The notes below the pieces were generated by a model. That model had not been told where the DNA came from and searched no databases. It saw only the letters and a list, made by a program, of their open reading frames with translations. From NCBI RefSeq assembly GCF_024519455.1, contig NZ_JALJRY010000031.1:40992-104991 (forward strand): a DNA stretch of 64,000 nt, read 5' to 3'. The first letter of the stretch is position 1. Every line of letters begins with the position of its first letter. The position numbers were made by a program, and so were the translations under genes. Positions 58,579 through 64,000 of this stretch are shown here, one piece after another. This DNA comes from Streptomyces sp. STR69 (GTDB lineage Bacteria; Actinomycetota; Actinomycetes; Streptomycetales; Streptomycetaceae).

Positions 58579-59586
58579 GTGGCGTCCAACCAGGCTGCCC
58601 CAGAAGCCCCGTTCGTCTACGGCGGTTTCCGCCCCGACGAGGGACCCTGGGAGGAGTGGAACCCCAGCGCGGAGTCCGTTCTTCCCAACCGCGGCAAGCA
58701 CCGTGTCGCCAAGCAGCGTGGTGGCGGGGGATTCGCCCGCAGCTCCACCGTCCTGGGCGTCGGTGTCATAGCCGCCGTGAGCGCCGGCGGGATGGCCAGC
58801 GCCAACACCGGCAAGCCGCCCGTCTCGATCTCCCTGCCCGACCTGCCCTCCGTGGGCCATCTGCTGGACGACTCCTCCAGTACGCCGAAGGGTTCCGCGA
58901 CCGCGCTCAGCAGCGTCGGCGTGACCACCACCGAGACCGCCAAGGGCACCTCGGACGCGGGTGAGCTGCTGCGCAACCGGATCATGGAACAGGCCGAGCT
59001 CCAGCAGCTCCAGGTCGACGGCAAGTCCCAGGCCGCCGCCGAGGCCGCCGTCGCCAAGCAGGTCGACGCCGCCGCCGCGAAGGCCGAGAAGGACGCCGCG
59101 AAGAAGGCCGCCGACGCCAAGAAGGACGCCGAGGCCGCCGCCAAGAAGAAGGCCGAGGCCGCGAAGCTCGCCGCGCTCGCCAAGCAGTACACGCTGCCGG
59201 TCGGCTCTTACACGATCACCGGCACCTTCGGCCAGGCCGGCTCCATGTGGTCCTCCGGCTACCACACCGGCCTCGACTTCGCCGCCCCCACCGGCACGCT
59301 GATCAAGGCCATCCACAGCGGCACGGTCACCGAGGCGGGCTGGGCCGGGTCCTACGGCTACCGCACGATCCTCACCCTCGACGACGGCACCGAGCTGTGG
59401 TTCTGCCACCAGTCCTCGATCAACGTCAGCGTCGGGCAGAAGGTCGCCACCGGTGACGTCATCGGCCGCGTGGGCGCGACCGGCAACGTGACCGGACCGC
59501 ACCTCCACCTGGAGGTCCACATCAACGGCGCGGCCACCGCCAGCGACCCGGCGCCCTGGCTGCGCAGCAAGGGCCTCAACCCCTGA
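58579..59586 (+). CDS. Secreted M23 (LytM) peptidoglycan endopeptidase
   Basis: The 335-residue protein starts at GTG 58579 (AAAGGAG 9 bases upstream). An unusually long N-terminal cytosolic stretch (GGFRPDEGPWEEWNPS) precedes the hydrophobic export segment (about 55-75). Then come a linker, an Ala/Lys/Glu-rich coiled coil (about 130-200) and an M23 domain with HTGLDFAAP and GPHLHLEVH zinc ligands. It cleaves peptidoglycan crosslinks. Expression should follow c-di-AMP through the leader. Confidence 0.92.
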   Translation: MASNQAAPEAPFVYGGFRPDEGPWEEWNPSAESVLPNRGKHRVAKQRGGGGFARSSTVLGVGVIAAVSAGGMASANTGKPPVSISLPDLPSVGHLLDDSSSTPKGSATALSSVGVTTTETAKGTSDAGELLRNRIMEQAELQQLQVDGKSQAAAEAAVAKQVDAAAAKAEKDAAKKAADAKKDAEAAAKKKAEAAKLAALAKQYTLPVGSYTITGTFGQAGSMWSSGYHTGLDFAAPTGTLIKAIHSGTVTEAGWAGSYGYRTILTLDDGTELWFCHQSSINVSVGQKVATGDVIGRVGATGNVTGPHLHLEVHINGAATASDPAPWLRSKGLNP

Positions 59587-59633
59587 CCCGCCTGTTGGAA
59601 TATCCGGTTCCGGCCCGGCTGTTGACGTAGAGC

Positions 59634-60578
59634 ATGACTTCTCTTCGCAAGCTGGGCCGGTCCGACCTGGAGATCTTCCCGCTGAACCTCGGCGGCAACG
59701 TCTTCGGCTGGACCGCGGACGAGGCGACCTCCTTCGCCGTGCTGGACGCCTACGCCGCCGTGGGCGGCAACTTCATCGACACCGCCGACTCCTACTCGGC
59801 GTTCGCCCCGGGCAACCAGGGCGGCGAGTCCGAGACCGTCATCGGCAAGTGGGTCAAGGCCCGCGGCAACCGCTCCGACGTCGTCATCGCCACCAAGGTC
59901 AGCCAGCACCCCGAGTACCCGGGCCTGAGCGCCGCCAACATCAGGGCCGCCGCCGACGCCTCGCTGAGCCGCCTGGGCACCGACCACATCGACCTCTACT
60001 ACCCGCACTTCGACCAGGTCGAGGTGCCGGTCGAGGAGATCGTCGGCGCGCTCGACGAACTGGTGAAGGCGGGCAAGGTGCGGCACATCGCCGCCTCCAA
60101 CATCTCGCCCGAGCGCCTGCAGGCCTCCCTCGACTTCTCCGACCGCGAGGGCCTGGCCCGCTATGTCGCGATCCAGCCCCACTACAACCTGGTCTCCCGC
60201 GACACCTACGAGGGCGAACTCCGGGACGTGGCCGAGCGGAACGGCCTGGCGGCGCTCCCCTACTTCTCCCTCGCGGCCGGCTTCCTCACCGGCAAGTACC
60301 GGCCCGGTACGACCGTGGACAGCCCCCGGGCCGGACGTGCCGAGCAGTACCTCGCCTCGGAGCGCGGCCAGAAGGTCCTGACCGCCCTGGACGAGGTCGC
60401 GCAGGCCCACGACGCCTCCGTCGCGACGGTCGCCCTCGCCTGGCTCGCCGCCCAGCCCACGGTCGCCGCACCGATCGCCTCCGCCAGGACCGTGGACCAG
60501 CTGCCCGACCTGCTCGCCGTGGCCGAACTGGCCCTCACGGACGCCGAGATGGAGCAGCTGACGCAGGCGTCGGCCTAG
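59634..60578 (+). CDS. Aldo/keto reductase
   Basis: The 314-residue TIM-barrel protein has the family catalytic set: NFIDTADSYSAF (Asp, Tyr), VVIATKVS (Lys) and LYYPHFDQ (His), with the NADP-binding TVAAPIASARTVDQL end. It reduces aldehydes or ketones with NADPH; the substrate is unknown. There is no clear SD, so it may be leaderless. Confidence 0.9.
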   Translation: MTSLRKLGRSDLEIFPLNLGGNVFGWTADEATSFAVLDAYAAVGGNFIDTADSYSAFAPGNQGGESETVIGKWVKARGNRSDVVIATKVSQHPEYPGLSAANIRAAADASLSRLGTDHIDLYYPHFDQVEVPVEEIVGALDELVKAGKVRHIAASNISPERLQASLDFSDREGLARYVAIQPHYNLVSRDTYEGELRDVAERNGLAALPYFSLAAGFLTGKYRPGTTVDSPRAGRAEQYLASERGQKVLTALDEVAQAHDASVATVALAWLAAQPTVAAPIASARTVDQLPDLLAVAELALTDAEMEQLTQASA

Positions 60579-60596
60579 AGCCTTCCGAGGGGTTCG

Positions 60597-61922
60597 TCAG
60601 GACCGGTACGGGTTGTACGCGGACGCGGGATACGACGCCGCCGTGTTTCCGTACACCCCGTACACCGGCCACGGCGGCACCACCACCGGCGCCGGTGGCG
60701 CGATCCGCCGCGCCGCGTACTCCAGCGCGGGCCGCGCCACCTCCCGCCGCCGCCACAGCTCGTGCAGCAACTCCCTTTCCCGTACGGCGAAGTCGGCGCC
60801 GGCGCGGCCCCGCGCGGCCCGGTACCGCAGGAACGCCAGGGAGGTCGCGCAGGCCTCGTAGCGGGCCACCGAGCGGGCGGCGGGGCGGCCGAGATGGTGG
60901 CCGGCGTACTCGCGGGCCAGCCGGCGGGCCCGCATCGAGCCGAGCACGAACGGTTCGCTCGGGGCCAGCCAGCCCGCGAGCACATACACGGGCAACTCCT
61001 CGCGCACCGCGCGCAGTTCACGCTGCCGGGTCCAGACCGCGAGCCAGGTCAGCAGACCGAACGCGGGCACCATGAACAGGCCGTAGACCTCGAAGAAGCC
61101 GTACTGGCCGAACGTCGAGGAGCCGTTCCAGACCGCGTGCATGCCCATCGCGAGCAGCAGTCCGGTCATGGGGAGCAGGACGCGCCGGACGTGCCGCCGG
61201 TCGGGGAAGCGGGCGGCGAGGCCGAAGCCGATGCCGGTCAGGACGGTGAACAGGGGGTGCGCGAACGGGGACATGACGATGCGCACGAAGAACGTCGCCG
61301 CGGTCACGGAGGTGAAGCCGCGGTCCCCGGTGAGCTGGTCGGTGCCGAAGGCGGTGCCCAGGTAGAGGATGTTCTCGGTGAACGCGAAGCCGGTGGCGGT
61401 GACCCCGGCTATCACCACCCCGTCGACGATCCCGGTGAAGTCCCGTCTGCGGAACAGGAAGACGAGCAGGACGGCCGCCGCCTTCGCCGACTCCTCCACG
61501 ATCGGGGCTATCACCGTCGCGCCCAGGGTGTCCGCGCCGGTCGGGTCGGCGGTCGCCGTCGCTATCCATCTCGTGGCGAAGCTGTTGGCGACGATCGCTA
61601 TCAGCGCGGCGGCACAAGCGCCCCAGGCGAAGGAGAACAGGAGATTCCGCCAGGGGCCGGGGTCTACCCGGTCCAGCCAGCGGAACGCGGCGACGAGCAG
61701 CGGCACGGGCAGCACGGCGAGCCCGAGACCCACCAAAAACCCTTCCGTGCCGGTCTGTTGGCGCACCAGGGCGAGGATGACGAGCCCGGAGAGCGCGAGC
61801 AGGGTGATCAGCGCGCCGTAACGGACCCCCGTCCGGTGCCACCAGCGCCCGCGCGGCACGTGCCCGGGCACACCACCGGCCGGGTGGCCGGGGTGTGGGG
61901 GGTACTGGGAATACGTGGCCAC
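60597..61922 (-). CDS. PrsW-family intramembrane metalloprotease
   Basis: The 441-residue protein starts at GTG 61922; a TAGGGT box about 10 bases upstream suggests a leaderless mRNA. About nine membrane helices carry the PrsW motifs APIVEESAK, GFAFTEN, MSPFAHPLF and GMHAVWNG. PrsW proteases cleave membrane anti-sigma factors. A C-terminal cytosolic part of about 130 residues ends in a Tyr/Pro-rich tail (the N-terminus is also Tyr/Pro-rich). Confidence 0.9.
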   Translation of the reverse strand: MATYSQYPPHPGHPAGGVPGHVPRGRWWHRTGVRYGALITLLALSGLVILALVRQQTGTEGFLVGLGLAVLPVPLLVAAFRWLDRVDPGPWRNLLFSFAWGACAAALIAIVANSFATRWIATATADPTGADTLGATVIAPIVEESAKAAAVLLVFLFRRRDFTGIVDGVVIAGVTATGFAFTENILYLGTAFGTDQLTGDRGFTSVTAATFFVRIVMSPFAHPLFTVLTGIGFGLAARFPDRRHVRRVLLPMTGLLLAMGMHAVWNGSSTFGQYGFFEVYGLFMVPAFGLLTWLAVWTRQRELRAVREELPVYVLAGWLAPSEPFVLGSMRARRLAREYAGHHLGRPAARSVARYEACATSLAFLRYRAARGRAGADFAVRERELLHELWRRREVARPALEYAARRIAPPAPVVVPPWPVYGVYGNTAASYPASAYNPYRS

Positions 61923-61971
61923 GGCATCGACCCTAACGAGGTAAGGGCACGGCCCGCGAGGGAGCCTGGCT

Positions 61972-62778
61972 TCAGCGCTGGTCGTCGTGGGGTACGCGAC
62001 GGAACAGCAGATCGTTCACGACATGACCCTTGTCCAGTCCCTGCCCCTCGAAACGGGTCAGCGGCCGGAAGTCCGGACGAGGCGCGAAATCGCCGTCGGG
62101 TTGGCTGTTCTCGAAGTCCGGGTGCGCGCCCAGCACTTCGAGCATCTGCTCCGCGTACGGCTCCCAGTCCGTCGCGCAGTGCACGGTCGCCCCGGGTTTG
62201 AGCCGGGTCGCGGCCAGCGACAGGAACTCCTCCTGGATCAAGCGCCGTTTGTGGTGCCGCTTCTTCGGCCAGGGGTCCGGGAAGTAGACGCGCAGCCCGT
62301 CGAGCGAGTCGGGGGTGAGCATCTCGCGCAGCAGGATGATCGCGTCCCCGTTGGCGACCCGGATGTTGGAGAGCCCGTGGTGGTCGGCGAGGCCCAGCAG
62401 ATTGCCCTGGCCCGGGGTGTGCACATCGGCGGCGAGGATGTTCGTCGCCGGGTCCGCGGCGGCCATCTGCGCGGTGGCCTCACCCATCCCGAAGCCGATC
62501 TCCAGCACGACGGGGTTGTCGTTCCCGAACAGCTCCCCGAAATCGACGACCCGCTGCCCGTCGATGTCCAGGCCCCACTTGGGCCACAACCGCGTCAGCG
62601 CGTCCGCTTGGCCTGCGGTTACCCGGCTCCTGCGCGGCTGGAAACTTCGGATGCGGCGCTCGAAGTGGGAGCCGGCGGGGTCGGGCTTGGGGCCGTCGGG
62701 GAAACGGGGTTCGTCCCTGCCACGGGTGCGCTGCGTGGGCTGGGCGGGAGCGTCGGGGATGTTGGGGGAGTCAGACAC
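61972..62778 (-). CDS. trmB: tRNA (guanine-46-N7)-methyltransferase
   Basis: The 268-residue protein starts at GTG 62778. SAM-binding VVLEIGFGMGEATAQMAA and the substrate motif VYFPDPWPKKRHHKRRLIQ are specific to TrmB. A 50-residue Pro-rich N-terminal extension precedes the domain, as in other actinomycetes. It modifies G46 in the variable loop of tRNAs. It lies 12 bases downstream of the lhgO stop. Confidence 0.93.
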   Translation of the reverse strand: MSDSPNIPDAPAQPTQRTRGRDEPRFPDGPKPDPAGSHFERRIRSFQPRRSRVTAGQADALTRLWPKWGLDIDGQRVVDFGELFGNDNPVVLEIGFGMGEATAQMAAADPATNILAADVHTPGQGNLLGLADHHGLSNIRVANGDAIILLREMLTPDSLDGLRVYFPDPWPKKRHHKRRLIQEEFLSLAATRLKPGATVHCATDWEPYAEQMLEVLGAHPDFENSQPDGDFAPRPDFRPLTRFEGQGLDKGHVVNDLLFRRVPHDDQR

Positions 62779-62790
62779 AATGGGTCGATT

Positions 62791-64000
62791 TTACGGGGAA
62801 CCGGGAGCCGCCGGCCGCACCGGGAGCCGGATGCCCTCCTCCTGCCCCAGCACGGCCAGTGCCCGCCGGGCCACCTCTCTCCCGATCGGCAGCGAGGCGG
62901 TCGCCGCCGGGCTCGGGGCGTTGAGGACGTGCACCGCGCGCGGGCCCTCCTTGATCAGGAAGTCGTCGACGAGGGTGCCGTCCCGGAGGACGGCCTGGGC
63001 GCGTACTCCGGCTGCCGAAGGAGTGAGGTCGTCGGGTGTCACTGCGGGGAGAAGTCGTTGTACGGCGGTGGTGAACGCGCTCTTGGACACCGACCGCCGC
63101 AGCTCCCCCACCCCGTACCTCCAGTGCTGCCGCGCCATCCGCCACACCCCGGGCCAGGCCGCCGTCGTCGCGATCTCCCGGGGGCGTACGACACCCCAGC
63201 CGTAGCCCTCGCGGGCCAGCGCCGGCACCGCGTTCGGACCCACGTGCACGCTGCCGTCGATGCCGCGCGTGAGGTGCACACCGAGGAACGGGAACGCCGG
63301 GTCCGGCACCGGATACACCAGGCCGCGCACCAGCTCGGGCCGCGTCAGCGTGTAGTACTCGCCGCGGAACGGCACGATCCGCATCCCGGGGTCGTCACCG
63401 GTCAGCCGGGCCACCTCGTCGCACTGCAGCCCGGCGCAGTTCACCAGCACGCGCGCGCGGACGATGTCTCCACCCCCGGCACCGTCCGTCGTCCGGACGG
63501 CGACCCCGCGCTCCGGGCGCCGGTCGACATGGGCGACGCGGGCGCCGTAGCGGATCTCGGCGCCGGAGGCCTCGGCCAGGTGCCGGGCGACCGCGACGTA
63601 GTCACAGATCCCGGTCGTCGCGACCTCTATGGCGGCGAGTCCGCGCACCTCCGGTTCGTACTCGGGGATCTGGGCCCCGCCGAGCTCGCGCACCGGGATG
63701 CCGTTCTCCCGGCCGCGCTGCACGAGCGCGTGCAGACGGGGCAGCTCGTCGCGCTCCGTGGCGACGATCAGCTTGCCGGTGACGGCGTGCGGAATGCCGT
63801 ACTCCGCACAGAACTTGACCATCTCGGCGGCACCGCCCACCGCGTACCGCGCCTTGAGCGAGCCGGGCCGGTAGTAGATCCCGCTGTGGATCACCCCGCT
63901 GTTCCGCCCCGTCTGATGCCGGGCGGGCCCCGCCTCCTTCTCCAGGACGGTCACCCGCGTCCCCGGCGCGGCGCGGCCGATCGCATACGCGACCGACAGC
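62791..64000 (-). CDS. lhgO: L-2-hydroxyglutarate oxidase (5' end beyond the window)
   Basis: The reading frame is open to the right edge, so the N-terminal FAD-binding start is missing. Visible are TVLEKEAGPARHQTGRNSGV with IHSGIYY (the family hallmark), the GAR...NCAGLQCDEVARLTG FAD region, and VPFRGEYYTL. The C-terminal RAVHVLNAPSPAATASLPIG is typical of LhgO/YgaF. It oxidises L-2-hydroxyglutarate to 2-oxoglutarate and passes electrons to the membrane. About 403 residues are present of an expected 420 or so. Confidence 0.92.
   Translation of the reverse strand, partial: LSVAYAIGRAAPGTRVTVLEKEAGPARHQTGRNSGVIHSGIYYRPGSLKARYAVGGAAEMVKFCAEYGIPHAVTGKLIVATERDELPRLHALVQRGRENGIPVRELGGAQIPEYEPEVRGLAAIEVATTGICDYVAVARHLAEASGAEIRYGARVAHVDRRPERGVAVRTTDGAGGGDIVRARVLVNCAGLQCDEVARLTGDDPGMRIVPFRGEYYTLTRPELVRGLVYPVPDPAFPFLGVHLTRGIDGSVHVGPNAVPALAREGYGWGVVRPREIATTAAWPGVWRMARQHWRYGVGELRRSVSKSAFTTAVQRLLPAVTPDDLTPSAAGVRAQAVLRDGTLVDDFLIKEGPRAVHVLNAPSPAATASLPIGREVARRALAVLGQEEGIRLPVRPAAPGSP

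Overview
The window is a high-GC actinobacterial chromosome segment, almost certainly from a Streptomyces. The evidence is the roughly 70% GC, the strong third-position GC bias, the many GTG starts, leaderless promoters with TANNNT -10 boxes, and gene families typical of the genus (SpoIIE-type phosphatase, GAF/ANTAR proteins, SigB/F/G-type sigma factor, a SARP relic, ydaO riboswitch upstream of an M23 peptidase). No replication origin, prophage, CRISPR array or complete insertion sequence is visible.

Layout. (1) 0-14.3 kb is conserved-looking core: two identical tRNA-Asp copies, one at each side of the hrpA segment, a tRNA-Glu/Asp/Phe cluster, HrpA, a metallophosphoesterase, a small zincin, an LLM-flavin oxidoreductase/XRE/SnoaL trio that shares a palindromic operator, a lipoprotein, an RGG-tailed DEAD-box helicase, an amino acid permease and tRNA-Lys. 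(2) 14.3-20.4 kb is decayed accessory DNA: an internally deleted transposase, a multiply frameshifted SARP gene, a protease inhibitor, a small MerR-like regulator under a 32-base palindrome, and a divergent hydrolase/TetR pair. (3) 20.4-26.5 kb holds two copies of a STAS + GAF/ANTAR + GAF/ANTAR signalling cassette with a stress-type sigma factor, a PRC-barrel protein and a small membrane protein between them. (4) 26.8-29.2 kb is an acyl desaturase flanked by two DUF5994 paralogues. (5) 29.2-34.2 kb is a zinc-response locus: three Zur-like boxes, a zinc ABC importer, a Fur-family regulator, a cysteine-free L32 ribosomal protein and a decayed COG0523 metallochaperone.

(6) 34.2-43.4 kb is the most unusual part, and I read it as a candidate immune island. 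It holds a SLOG-like protein, a small multi-pass membrane protein, three membrane proteins that share a cytosolic LR(T/S/P)F ... WE(L/I) module (one fused to an extracytoplasmic beta-propeller), and an adjacent TIR-like gene plus caspase gene that resemble the TIR-caspase (type IV Thoeris) arrangement. A decayed tRNA-Lys-like sequence lies inside the island and the TIR/caspase stretch has lower GC than its surroundings, so acquisition by transfer is plausible.

(7) 43.4-49.6 kb has an FMN reductase, an M23 membrane peptidase, an arsenic operon (arsM divergent from arsR-aquaporin-arsC-NUDIX) and a deletion-fused ABC transporter remnant. (8) 49.6-55.6 kb has a GDSL hydrolase, an MMPL exporter and a riboflavin module (ribA, marR, inverted-order RibD-like fusion) whose three intergenic sites share a TTCAAA-type palindrome. 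(9) 55.6-64 kb returns to core-like genes: alginate-lyase-family lipoprotein, initiator tRNA, SpoIIE-type phosphatase, riboswitch-controlled M23 peptidase, aldo/keto reductase, PrsW protease, TrmB and the 3' part of lhgO, which runs off the window.
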